Assembly: GCF_000471905.2 (NCBI RefSeq)
Contig: NW_006498122.1
Span: forward strand, 1,825,493 to 1,889,492
Direction: 5' to 3'
From: Amborella trichopoda
Lineage: Eukaryota > Streptophyta > Magnoliopsida > Amborellales > Amborellaceae
Length of the DNA stretch: 64,000 nucleotides
Of the stretch, positions 24,643 through 36,286 are shown one piece after another. The notes below the pieces were generated by a model. It made no database searches, was not told the DNA's origin, and saw nothing but the letters and a program-made list of their open reading frames with translations. Each line of letters begins with the position of its first letter. Positions within the stretch are counted from its first letter, which is position 1. The translations under genes and the position numbers were made by a program.

Positions 24643-26560
24643 ACCACACCTTTTTTTTTCTCTTTTATTCATTCTTATTATATTTGACCTGGCCTTGACA
24701 GGGCTAGATCTAGGCCTAAGCCAAGGTCTCTTCTGCCATGTCTAGGCTCAATTAGCCTCATAGGGACTAGGGCCAAGTTAAGGCCAAGACTGGCCCATCC
24801 AAGACCCGACCCCTAAGAGTAGAGACCGAAAAGTCTCAGAGGTAGAGTTGGTTGACTCATAAATCAAAACTGAGTCAACCTAGATCAGGACCCTTGCAAT
24901 TCTAAAAAAAAATAAATTAGACAAGCAAGTGTCCCAAGCTCAAGTTCTTCACCAACATTTTCCTAGAAAATCAATTGGGTTAGGCCTCAGACTCAGCCGC
25001 TAGGTTCGATAATACTCTAACTTACTTGGCTCCATATTCTAGCAAGTCGAAGCCCCAAATATTGCCAAAAAGGGCCAGCCAAGTAAGTCCCTCTAACGAA
25101 AGATTAAATCCATTTCTCCATCATCATAGTCCTGCTCTTGATTGGAGGCGATGAGCCTAATGGGCATGCTCAAACATCCACCAAACTGTCCCCATTGGTT
25201 AAAAAAATCAATTTTCTTTTCGCAGCATTTCCAGAGTTTTATGGGTTTCTCAACCACTCCATCATTCAAGCGTAGGTTCGAAAGCCAACAAGCAATGGCC
25301 AGCGTAAAAGCCGTTGTGCGTCAGCGCATCGGTTTTTTTATTCGTCTTTACTTGCTCGAAAGCAAGAAGCAACGACTAGCCTAGCATGAAAACCGTTGCG
25401 CTAACGCACATCCGTTTTATCTATTCTATTTGATCCAATTATTGCCAACAAAACCTATTAAGAAAACATATAAGAATCACTTAAGAATAAGGTTAAAAGT
25501 AATTTATTTTATTTTATTTAAATCACCAGCATAACTTTTGTCAACATTTTCTATCTATTTAAAAAAAGCCTTGGGGCTGCGTACGCTGTTGGTCTCCAAC
25601 AAAGTCGACCAGGTTCCTACTTGCAAAAGAAATAAGCACCATAGCCTCAACCACAGTTATGTGATCGGTCCAGTGCTTTGGTTAGTTTGATCTACAATAA
25701 AAATTGTGTCTAGTCAAAAACCTATCAAAACTTAATATATGCTCGGTTTTGGTTGGTCTAACCATCGAGTTTCGACCGGTTCAGCCACTCAAACTAAATT
25801 GACTATTTTTATTTTCTCATATATAACATATGTTAAAGCTCCAATATTTTTTGAAAATTTTAAATATCCGATCAAACCTGTTCAACTGGCAGTCAAACCA
25901 GTTTGACTAAACTAGATCTCTCACTAATCACTCGTATAATCATATATTTCTTGAATGAATATAGGTTACTCGTACAGTGTTACACTACACACTTAATCCC
26001 TCGAGTGAAGTACCTATTTTGAGAAATTTTGTTCATATTAAATTTTATATCTTTTTAAGAGCCAATGCAATAGTATTTAGAAAAAAAAAAAGAAAATAAA
26101 AATTTAGTTCCTAAAAGACTTAGATCCGCCGGCCAAACTACAATTTAAACCACCTCTACTTAATACTTGGGGAAATTTGTTTTAACTACCTAGGATGAGC
26201 ATGTATTTCTTAGAAGTTGTATGCTAGGTCGACGGGTACATCCCCAATATTTGGGTTTTTGGGTAGGATTTTACTCTAGCAAATCAATACAAGACACTTG
26301 TACAGGTTCTTGCACAAGATTTTTATCGAGGAAGTAAATATATGATATGCTCCAAGGGAACCATATAGTAGTTTGTCGCGTTAATGTAACGAACAAACAA
26401 AAGTTTATATAAGGAACTAGTGCTATGTATGTGCGTTGTATGTGATCTGATTTAGTTATAATTAAATAAATTTTCATTTTAAAATAATATTTTTGATAAG
26501 GCATCATTCAATTAATTAAATTGTTTTTAATTAAATAATAATGATTAGTTATATTCATGT
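24643..26560. other. Intergenic stretch, nothing firm
   Basis: No gene is recognised. A degenerate tandem pair of about 72 bp (both parts contain 'ccgttg' and 'ccgtttt...attc') lies around 25270-25430. The 80-codon open frame at 25142-25384 runs through it and looks fortuitous. Confidence 0.45.
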
Positions 26561-26569
26561 TAACTAGAG

Positions 26570-27235
26570 GGATTGCATTTATATTGAGAGATAAGGATAT
26601 AAGTCATATTCTATAATTAATGTGAGAGATTAAATGGGGGAGAGAGATATGAGGGTAGAGCGGAGTTAAGTGAATGAGGAGAGAGAGAAGATAGATAAAA
26701 AAATAAACGACATGCGTTGTTTTTTATAATTAATTTGAGAGATTAGTATGGGGGAGAGTCATGGGGGTAGAGAGGTTATCTTCTATAATCAATGCGAATA
26801 AATGCAAGATTTTAACATTTTGGTAGAGAGAGAGGTGTGAGGGGTAGAGAAAAGTTACGTGAATGGGAGATGAAGGGAGAGAATGGGATGACAAATAAAA
26901 GGGATGGGCAAGAGATGGCATGCATAGACATGATAATTAATGCGAGAGTTTAACATTTGGGAAGAGAGAGAGTCGCAAAGGATAGAAAGGAGTTACGTGA
27001 AGGGATGGAATGAGATGAGAAACAAAGGCATGGACATGAGATGGCATACATGGGCATGACAGAGATATGAGGAGAGAGAAGATAGAGTTATTAATATGGT
27101 AGGATAGTGAATGGGGAGAGGAAGGGGGAGAATGGGATAATAAAAAAAGAGGATGGACATGAGATGGCATGCATGGGCATGAGAGAGATGTGGGGAGAGA
27201 GAGAAGAGAGAATTATTAATATGGTGGGATACATG
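26570..27235. repeat. Purine-rich degenerate tandem repeats
   Basis: Repeating GA-rich blocks share 'gacatgagatggca', 'catgggcatga', 'gagagattaat' and 'agttacgtgaa' phrases, with units of roughly 120-150 bp and several partial copies. Similar GAGA-rich, GCATGCATGGGCATG units make the apparent minus-strand open frames here meaningless. Confidence 0.7.
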
Positions 27236-27329
27236 GTGCAAAAATAAATATGGTATTGCTCTCGTTTAATATATAATAGATAGATAAGATGCACAACAAC
27301 AAAGACTCAATGAAAAGGTTGCTCTCACT

Positions 27330-27520
27330 CCAACAAACCCTCCAATTGATCATCTCGATCTCTAAATGTATTAATGTGAAAAAATATAATTCAAATACTG
27401 GGAATTGTACAGCTTGTAATGTATAATCTAGGAAGTTGATTTTCAAATATTTATATATCTGTTTAATCTACACTATTTATACAACTTTAAGTTTATTATT
27501 AGATATAAAAAGGAAAATTA
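27330..27520. mobile_element. MITE-A copy, partial
   Basis: Interior only: 'ccctccaattgatcatctcg', then 'tttatatatctgtttaatct', then 'agatataaaaagg'. The ends are missing. Confidence 0.5.
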
Positions 27521-28040
27521 TATTATAAGACCATTTACCTTTAGTACAAGGTCATCATCATCATCATAGCCTTTTTCCAATTAATTAAGGTCGGCTACAT
27601 GAATCATGGTTTGTCATTCTGCTTTATTAAATGTTATACCTCTCAGTGAGGCTATAAGTCCCCATATTTTTTTGAACTACTTCCAACCACGTCTTTTTAT
27701 GCCTACCCCTTGCTCTTTAAGTTATTCCATTTGAACTAACTCGCACTTCATAACATATATTGTACTTGATCGTCACCATACATGGCCAGCCTAACTAAGC
27801 CTATTCTCTCTCATCTTATCGTCTATTGGTGCCACACCTTTAGTACAAAGTGGTCACAATTAATTTTGACCATTGGATGTAAAATTTGATGGCTGCATTT
27901 ATTACATTGACTAAGCTCATACTTTAAAAGAATTTCTTTCTAACTTTGTAATATACCCAAGCTATCAGATTTCACATAAGATGGTTATAAATGATTGTGA
28001 CCTTGTTGTATCAAAGATAAATGATATAATAGTACACAAC
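27521..28040. mobile_element. MITE-B copy interrupted by an RTE LINE tail
   Basis: The left end 'ttataagaccatttacct' is cut at 27549 and resumes at 27836 with 'acctttagtacaaagtggtc'. The central and right arms run to about 28040 ('ccttgttgtatcaaagataa'). The host element is explained by removing 27550-27835. Confidence 0.75.
27550..27835 (-). mobile_element. RTE-type LINE 3' end with 13-bp target duplication
   Basis: On the minus strand this is the terminal part of an RTE LINE, ending in a (GAT)n tail seen on the plus strand as 'gtcatcatcatcatcat'. The flanks ACCTTTAGTACAA at 27537-27549 and 27836-27848 are a perfect 13-bp direct repeat. It inserted into a MITE-B copy. Confidence 0.85.
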
Positions 28041-28731
28041 CCATGAAAAAAAAAAGAAGATTCGCCAACCATCTTAATGATTTTATACACTTGAAGCACA
28101 CCTTTGAGCATGCTTCAAGGTGCACCATTGATGTTTTAAAATACCATCGTTATACAAACCTCAGCCATAACAAAAACTTATGATGGAGGAAAAGTTTGTC
28201 ATTATCTTTTGAGTCCTACCCAGTAAGTAATGCTTCTTGACTAGAGCTTTGTCTACAAGGCACGGCTCCCATTAAAAATCTTCCATTTTTAATGTCCTTA
28301 TTCTCTCTTCAGGTAGCCCACCGGCCAATATGCTTCATTTTGTATCACGAGACATTCGAAAAGCATCACATGATCTGGATACTATGTTTAAAAAATGGAA
28401 CCGGTGGTCCGATATCGAGTCGAATCGGCTGAGTTGGCGACCAGGCTAAACCAAATTAAAATAATGTAAATAATTTTTTTTGTTTGTTTAAACAAGGTTT
28501 AGGAGCTATAAATCACTCCAAAATCAGTGGTTTTGTAATAAAGCTTTTTTAATACAATTTGTGGTTGTATTGGGCGGACTCCTAATTTGGGGAGAAAATT
28601 GGACTCAGTACTTAGTGGTTCGGATTTGACTCGAGCAGTTCCGAGTTTAACTTCCAACTTTTTAAACCTTCGATAAATATGGAAACATAAGACACAATAA
28701 TGTTCCAATAGTATATATTATATGGGAAAGG

Positions 28732-29226
28732 TTTTTATGTTTCTCATATAGCATAGAAGTTCTATCATCCCCTACCATCCAACCGTCCAATTTTGATTAA
28801 GAGAGCCACTCACCATTTGATCTTAGATTCGATGTCTTAAAATATTTTATTTTTAGTTTTTTTTATAAAAATTGTATGAAAATGAAATTTGGTATGCGCC
28901 ATCTTCTCATTGGGGTGCACCTATAAAAAATATTAAAAATAAATTTTCGATAAAATATAATGACCAAAATATCCCTTGAAACTTTCAAAGGTATTTTGGT
29001 CATTTTATTTTATTTAATTTTTTTTTCTTTTTTTCGCTAGTGCGAGTTTAATAGAGGAATGGACATCCAAATTTTAGTGTCAAAATAGTTTATAGAAAAA
29101 AATTAAAAATAAATTAGGATAGAGACGTGACATTGTGGTTGGGGCAATTTTAGCCCTCCATTCAAAATGGACGGTTGGATAAAGAGGAGGATAGAACTTC
29201 TATGCTGTTGGGAAATCATAGACAGC
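28732..29226. mobile_element. Foldback element of about 490 bp
   Basis: The left end reads 'tttctcatatagcatagaag' with 'ttctatc', 'cccctaccatccaaccgtcc'. The right end is its inverse: 'ggacggttggataaagagga', then 'gatagaacttctatgctgtt'. A second inverted repeat, 'gaccaaaatatccctt' with 'ggtattttggtc', lies inside. There is no coding capacity. The class is not certain. Confidence 0.65.
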
Positions 29227-29246
29227 TTACCTATATTATATTTAGG

Positions 29247-29592
29247 AAAAAGTTTATATAAGGGTAAAGCCCTAAACAATCATATTAAAACACACCTGAT
29301 TTCGTTTTGATGCCCAAGAATCCTCAAGTCAACCATGTCGATTTCAATATATATGTACAAAAGAAAAATGGATTTTGAGTATTGAAAATAATGCATCTTA
29401 TAATGTATTTTCTGAACTGACAGCTTTCAAGATTTTCAAGTGTTCATACATCTGCTTGATCTACACTATTTTTTAACCTTTAATGTTTAATTTTAGAGAT
29501 AAAAATAAATTCTCAAGCCAACGCAAAGATTTCCAATACTGAAACATCTTCCAATACCATTTGAAGGTGCACCTTACTCTGATTGGTTTGGG
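29247..29592. mobile_element. MITE-A copy 5
   Basis: Starts 'aagtttatataagggtaaag' with 'ccctaaacaatcatatt' and ends 'aaggtgcaccttactctgat'. The full interior includes 'gttttgatgcccaagaatcc' and 'tctgcttgatctacactat'. One of the more complete copies. Confidence 0.65.
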
Positions 29593-31050
29593 CATCGGCC
29601 TTACCACACCCATATATAAAAAAGGAGTACACCACACCCTTCCAATGCAAGCTATTGTTTCCCATACAAAATACATAGGCTATACCTTACGTATGAATAT
29701 GATGTTCTTAGATGACCCTACGTGTGGGGTTCTTGGATGGAAGGTATACAAGAGAGAGAGTCCACATGAAAAGGAACCACATGCCTAGGGTGCCCTAGCG
29801 TGCTAAAAGAACCATATCCAATGTCAATGGTGTTTAAAGAAATGAAACAGCCTAGTTTCCTTAGGCGCGCCATATAATTTGTTGAAGAATACTTTGTACC
29901 TCCTTTTGACCAGCTGGCCGCTATTATTTTAACTTTCAATTATTTATTTAAAAAATATTGCATTATCCAGTGATTTAAAAAATGCTAGGTGGGTACATAA
30001 TCGTCCAGTCCGACTTAAGAATTTGTCCCTTGTGCCGATTCTGTCGATATATAGGAAACCACCAGGTCAAGAAGAGAACCAACGATTTGCTATAGCATAA
30101 CAACATGTTGCTACAGTAAAAAAACGTTGTTTTGTTATAGTAAAAATGTTGATTCATTGATTCGGGCCGGTTTCTGGTCGGTTTACTATTTTCGTACATG
30201 TTTTTTCACTAGTTCACTATTTTGTCTGCACAGTAAAACAGCAATCCGAGCCACCAATTCATTGATCTGGCCAGATTTTTACGATGCAGATCATCAATCT
30301 ATTTTTTAAATCATTAGTATATTTCCCAAGAGCCTAACACATCCACTTCATCAAATAAAACTTAGAAACAGCTAGAACCAATCACACCATCGTTTAATTT
30401 ATTTTTAATTTTTTTTTTCTTTTTATTGGCTTGTTCACTATATCAGATCGTCAATCCATTCTACCGAATTAGATTGATTTTCTAGATATGCAATCCGAAT
30501 CACCGATCTATTTTTTTAACCTTGAATTTTATTATTTTGATAATGCATGTGCCCCACCTGCCTCAAAATCCTATCCATCAAACTTAGATTTTTCAATTAT
30601 TTAATTTCTCTATTATTCCAAATTTTCAATTGTTTTATTTCTCCGTTATTCCAAAATCGAAAAATATTCCAATTCATAAAAGGAATATTCGCGTCCCTTC
30701 CACACTGTAGCCTTATCTTGTGGCTTGCCTTTCCATTTGATGATAAGGTCCAACCGTTGTGGGTCCACGCGGCCCAAAAGAGAGCGGAAGACAATCGAAC
30801 GGCGTTTGTGTTGCCACGTGTTATCAAATTGCGTCACACGGGTCTCACACGTGGAGCTGTAGAAATCAGACCATTTAGTTTTTGTTGGGTAATTCAAAGA
30901 TAGATGAGCTCCTATCTGTTTTTTAAAATCGTTAGTAGTTTTTAACACATGAAGTGAGAATAAAAGTCTAAATATTGCTTTTAATATCAATGGTGCTACT
31001 ATCATGACCCAACTCCTTTCCCAATTAGCCTATATATTTGAAAATGTTTA
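29593..31050. other. Intergenic stretch, no gene supported
   Basis: Two overlapping open frames of about 119 codons on opposite strands (30547-30903 and 30646-31005) lie in a locally GC-richer patch. The patch has two G-box-like ACGTG sites near 30816 and 30850. Neither frame shows a known domain, so they are not annotated as genes. Confidence 0.4.
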
Positions 31051-31054
31051 AGGA

Positions 31055-31270
31055 TGATGTTTATAAGGGTCAACTCTAATTGTTAAAGTAATGGGTATTT
31101 TTTTAATTTTATTTAAAATTAATGTTAGTGTAAATAAATTTCAAATTACCTAAAAAATCTATTTCTATTCGGGATATTAAATTTAAAGATTAAAAAAAAG
31201 CTACAAATCAAGTAGATCTCTAGGCAATTGAAAATCTTAAGAATAGATTGTCTATACAATATATTGCAAA
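31055..31270. mobile_element. MITE-A copy, partial and inverted
   Basis: 'gtttataagggtcaactc' at the left, then the interior in inverse orientation ('caagtagatctctaggcaat', 'agattgtctatacaatat'). The right terminus is missing. Confidence 0.45.
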
Positions 31271-31282
31271 TTATTTTTAGGG

Positions 31283-31520
31283 ATTGTCTATAAAGAGATT
31301 GTTTATCTTTTGCACATGGAGGTTACCGTCATTTCCACTCATTAGAGGTTAAATTTGATGGTTTGGGATGAGTTATTAAGTTCTTGATTTTTTTTGGAAC
31401 TTTGTGTGTCTATTCAATGATGCTTTTACGACTACCTATTTTAAAATTTAAGGGACGATAATGATTGTGACCTCCATGTACAAAAGATAAATGGTATTTG
31501 AGTAGACAATCCCTTATTTT
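31283..31520. mobile_element. MITE-B copy 4
   Basis: 'gtttatcttttgcacatgga' at the left and 'ccatgtacaaaagataaatg' at the right form the inverted ends. The centre has 'gttcttgattttttttggaa'. More diverged than copy 1. Confidence 0.55.
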
Positions 31521-31797
31521 TAAACCAACTTCTATTTGTTTGTAATTAACACTTTGTTATGAACCTAGTATTATTACCAAATAATAAATAATGAGGAACT
31601 TGAAATTCTCAGTCGATCATTGACAAGAAAATATGAGTGATTTAGTTTGGAAGATAAAAAAATGAAGCACCTTGATTTAGCACTCTGCTGCCAGTATTTC
31701 AGAAAAAGGAAAAATAAACACAAAAAAGAGCACACTCATGTATAAAATGGAAAGCATAAAACAAATTTTATCCTAATATGGAAAATGGTTTGACTGG

Positions 31798-32110
31798 GTT
31801 GCAACCCTATTAAAACAAATAAAGCCTCACCTCATAACTCACAAAAAATTGTAGTTCTAAGTGTTGAGAAACCTTTAAATCGATTATCTCAGCTTGAACA
31901 TTATAGTAGTGTAAAAAAATTAGGATTTCAAGTTCTACAAATAGTATATGTTGTAACAAATCATCTAGATCATCCATTTTACCTTAAAAATAAGTGTTCA
32001 CATATTCAAAAAATCTATACTTTTTTTTAATTTCAAATTTCATTATTGGTGATGAAAATTAATTTTAGAGGCATCATAAAAATTTCCCACTCACTCCATC
32101 TTTTAATATT
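31798..32110. mobile_element. MITE-A copy 6
   Basis: 'ttgcaaccctattaaaacaa' start, 'cgattatctcagcttgaaca' interior and 'gaggcatcataaaaatttcc' near the end. The right TIR is eroded. It ends about 280 bp before the S6K TATA box. Confidence 0.5.
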
Positions 32111-32389
32111 TTAAATGTTTTAAAAAGATAAGGGGTGTGGGTGTATTTTGCCCTTTTTCCTTTTTATGTTATTGGTTCCCTACGAAAAGATTTACTTTGA
32201 ATCTCAGCCGTCCAATCGAGCGGGACAACACGCCACGAAGGGAAACCGCAAGTGAAAACGAGCCCAAAAAAAGCGCGAATATAAAATGTCTCAATCCGAA
32301 CGAGCACTTTCACAAGCTTCTTTTTATTGCACGTGCCAAACGGCTACCGTCCGTTTTAAAACTCGTTCTCAAATGCCAGTAAAATGACG

Positions 32390-32496
32390 CCACGTGTCAA
32401 AGAAGAGGGCTATAAATTAAGGAATTTCGCAACTCAGGGTGTTTTTCCAGAGATCCCAAAGAGCTGCCCTTGAAGCGCCTCAGGTTTTCTCCGTTG
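32390..32496 (+). promoter_or_regulatory. S6K core promoter and putative leader exon
   Basis: A G-box (CCACGTGTC, 32390-32398) lies 20 bp before a TATA box (TATAAATTAA, 32411-32420), so transcription should start near 32440-32450. The following sequence ends in CCGTTG before a GTAAG donor at 32497, fitting a short non-coding first exon. The next acceptor with a good branch site is at 38878, implying a 6.4-kb leader intron. No RNA evidence is available here. Confidence 0.5.
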
Positions 32497-32599
32497 GTAA
32501 GAAGCCCTAATTTTCCTTCTTCAGGGTTTCGTTTTCATGGATTTTCCATCGATTTATTGTTGAAATTTATTGGTGAAATTGCTTTTTTCGTCATTGTCT

Positions 32600-33480
32600 T
32601 TGATTTTCCATGATCAATGGGCATGTTTAGCTGAAGTTTATTCTGCTTAATTGATTGAAGAATCGTTCATAGGTTTGTTGTCTTGTTTATTCTCTGTTCC
32701 TTCAATGTTTCTGAATTTTGGTGTTTTTTACATGACTGGTGTGTTCATATACGTATTTTTTTTCACTATGTTGTGATTATTTTGTGGATTATTTGCCTTT
32801 TTTGAGGTGGAATTCTTTTTTTAAGGCGTTTTTGAGGTGGAATTTGATCATGTTTTGGTTTGGTTTGGTTTCGTTTTTCACGATATGTTAATAGTTGGCG
32901 ACCTCTCTGATCTGATCTGTGATGTTTATTTGTGTTTTATTGGATAACTGTGGGAATTGAAATAATATTTTTTACTATGCAGCATGAATTCTTTATTTGT
33001 TCTTTTTATGTGTTTATTGTTTTATTGCTTTATTGTTTTGTGTATTTTTCACATCTTTGATTGTCCATGATCAATGTGCATGTTTAGCTGAAGTTTATTC
33101 TGTTCATTTGATTGAAGAATCATTCATAGGTTTTCTGTTTCGTTTCTTCTTTGTTCCTTCAAATTTTATGCATTTTTCGTTTTTACCTGAATGGTGTGTT
33201 CATATAGGTAAATTTCTTTTGCGCTATGTTGTGATTATTTTGTGGATTATATGCCCTTTTTTGTTGTGGAATTATTTTTAATGCGTTTTTGAGGTGGAAT
33301 TAGATCATGTTTTGGTGTGATCTGGTTCTGTTTTTCACGATCAGTTAATAGTTGGTGACCTCTCTGATCTGATTTGTGATGTTTATTTGTGTTTTATTTT
33401 ATAATTCCGGTAATTGAAATAATATGTTTTACTATGCAGCATGAACTCTTTATTTGTTTTTGATCCACTCATTTCTCTTC
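32600..33480 (+). repeat. 457-bp tandem duplication in the putative S6K leader intron
   Basis: Two copies with a constant offset of 457 bp. 'tgatcaatgggcatgtttag' at 32611 matches 33068, and 'actatgcagcatgaa' at 32974 matches 33431. Between them, phrases such as 'acctctctgatctgat' and 'gtgattattttgtggatta' are kept. A further short stretch of similarity (about 33011 against 33514) lies at offset 503, implying a 46-bp indel after the second copy. Confidence 0.88.
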
Positions 33481-33844
33481 TATTTCTAGGGTTTTAATCA
33501 TATGTTATTTGTCTGTTTATTGGTTGATTGCTTTGCTGTTTTGTGTACTTTTCACATCTTAGGATTCTTCCATGGAAATTTTATCTTCTGTTGAAATTTT
33601 GTTTAGTCAGTTTATTCATCATGTATTCATTGTTATTTTTCATTTTTTTTTTCTTATGCACTTTCTTTAAAAATTATGCAGTTTATCTATTTTGCCATGG
33701 ATAGGTCAATCTGTTAATTATTTTGTTCTATAATTTTTGTCACTAATTTTTTCTATTGTTTATAAGGAAATAATTTGCTTTTTCTGATGGAATTCTATTA
33801 GTTTTTTAGTTTGATCTGATTATGATCTGATCTAATATGTTACT

Positions 33845-36196
33845 GGTTGTTTGGATCCCTGGATACGTAAATCCTGGGTTTCTCTCAATATCTGGTTTTT
33901 CATATTCTAGTAGTAAAAGCTGATTTTGAAAACAATACTGTTTGGATGGCTGCTGGAAGAACCAAATATATGAAAAATAACCTGTTTGGCACCATGAAGC
34001 TGAAACCAAGGTTTTAAGTTGATGATTCCCTAGTAATACATGGCCAATAAAAAATATTTTTTGGGAACAAGTTATCAATAATGTAACAAATAAATTAGAC
34101 GGTTCCGAGTATATATTTCAATATTTTTATGGGTAGAATTATGATTCTCTCTCTCACTTTCACTAGACATTAAATATTACAAACACATTAGATGGTTCCG
34201 GTCATATTTTCTTATCTTTTTATAGGTCGAATTTTGTCTCAATAAAAATCTTGAAGATCCTCAAACAAAATAACCAATAATGCAAATATTTACATGAAAA
34301 ACCTCAATTATTATGTTAAAGCCCCTCAAAAGAAAACCATGTTCAGGGAAACTGGATGCCCAGGTTTTTCAACTATGTAAAAGTTACGGGAAGCACTATG
34401 AAAGATCATATAACAATTAGAAAATGAAGAAGCACAATGATGAACCAGCTCTCACAATAGACTACATGTTGTGGTTGAATTTTTTTACTTCGTGGTTATA
34501 CTTGAATGGTTAATTAGAAATAGAAAACTCATTACTCCACAGCTATATAAATTAGGAAGCTGCAAACAATGAGCATCAAGGTCATAAATCATTAAATACT
34601 ACTGATGGAAGGCAAGGGAAATGGAAACTAATTCTCATAAACATAACCACCGAACTAGAACATCATTACTAAAACGCACCACAATCTAGATAGGCAATCA
34701 ATTACATATGTAGTGAGGACAATCCTTAAAACTCAAACAACCAAAATAACCTGAAATCCAGAACCCAAATTCCCATTCATTGCAAGAACATGTTCACGGC
34801 ATCAAGAAACATACACAGACAAAATTTGAGAACAAAATGACGCAGAAACAACGATGCCAAACAATATCTATTACCAAAAATAAAATTACTTCAAAATCTA
34901 AATCAAACCTACCTTCTAAATCACAAAGGATTAGTCTTCCAACAAATAGGGAAAACCCAATTTTCATCATCATATCTTCCCTAAAGAATACAATTGAAGA
35001 GGAACAAAAGAGCATCAATGATTCTCCTTTCGCTCTTTGTTCCACTGTTCGATCCTTGCCCTCCTTTCCTCACTTCATTCTCGAATTGGAGTCCTCGTTC
35101 TCTTTGGACTCTTATGCCTTCCATTCCTATCATACTTATCATGTCGGGTCTCTGATACATGTTAGAGAGAAGGAGAGTGGGACTTATGGTTGGTCGATTA
35201 TGGAGACGAGAATATCGATCACCATGCTTGCAAGTTCCAATCTTGAAATAAAAGGGGTAGTTAATCTATGCTGATCTGTACCAAAGATTGAAGCCAAGTG
35301 CTCAGCCATTGACAGAAGGTTTGATTTGCAGAAAGCCTGAGTTGAAGAAGCCCTGAATTGTAGTGACCCTAAATAAGATTTCCAAAACCTCTGGAGTCAA
35401 GAAGCCAGATTTGCAAAACCCTGATAATGCAAAGTCCCAAGGTTTTTGATTCCCTGAGCTACGAATACCCTAAATTGCAAAGATCCTGGATGAAAGCAGT
35501 ATTATTGACAAAATTGTTTATGATTCCTTGAGCTACAGATACCCTAAATTGCAAAGACCCTGGATGAAAGCAATATTATTGACAAAATTCCGATAACCCC
35601 AACTTGCATTTATTAGCTGATGAAAGAAACCATGAATTTTGGAGCTTTGTACACCCATGCTGTGGAAACCCTAATTTACATCTGAATCTCTACCTTTCAA
35701 TACCCCGAGTCAAAAAACAAAAACCCTAACTCATGCTCATAATACATACCTCAAGCTCTGGTTTTAGTGGCTGAAGGGAGATTGCCGACTGTAAAGAAAA
35801 CCTAGCAACAATTGAGCTCAAAGTGTTGATCAAAGTACGAGCGATGAATTTATGAGCTTTGTAGCTTCAATTGCTATGTTGAATGGGGAGGACGAGCTTG
35901 GCAGTCGTGCTTTCAATGAGGGAGAGAGAGCTCTGCACATAGAGAGAGAGAGAGCTAATAAAAAAAGGTGAGAAAATAGCAACAGGAAGTGTAAAAACCG
36001 AGCAAAACGAGAATAGCACAAAGCTTAATTTTGTGTATTCCAAGTATTTTTGGGAATAGATGTATCCTCGTTTTGGATCATTATGTGGATACCAAAAACC
36101 TGGTTTTGGCAGCAAAAATTGCGCCAAAAGCTACTTATATTGCAATACCTGGATATGGAAATCTTGATTTTGCGTATCCAAGGTTCCCAAACAACC
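33845..36196. mobile_element. 2.35-kb element with about 30-bp terminal inverted repeats
   Basis: The left end GGTTGTTTGGATCCCTGGAT (then ACG) matches the inverse of the right end, where GGTTGTTTGGGAACCTTGGA (then TACGC) is read on the minus strand from 36196. No transposase motif is seen in the open frames inside, including a 164-codon frame at 34780-35274. No clear target duplication is seen. It is probably a non-autonomous DNA transposon or a transposon relic in the putative leader intron of S6K. Confidence 0.6.
35447..35592 (+). repeat. Two-copy 74-bp tandem repeat
   Basis: 'tgattccctgagctac' at 35447 and 'tgattccttgagctac' at 35521 begin two closely similar units, both continuing through 'taccctaaattgcaaaga' and 'tattattgacaaaatt'. 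It lies inside the TIR element. Confidence 0.9.
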
Positions 36197-36286
36197 CATG
36201 AGAGTTCAAGGATGCTTTGTTGGAGTTCTTTATGCATATTTTATCACATAGTTTTGTTGATTGAATCAATGAATTTTGTTTTAAAT

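Noticed and set aside
30547..31005. Opposite-strand open frames of about 119 codons
   Set aside because: They overlap each other, carry no motif, and have no splice or promoter context that favours either.
34780..35274. 164-codon plus-strand open frame
   Set aside because: No recognisable domain. It lies inside a non-autonomous TIR element with no transposase motif, and composition is like surrounding intron DNA.
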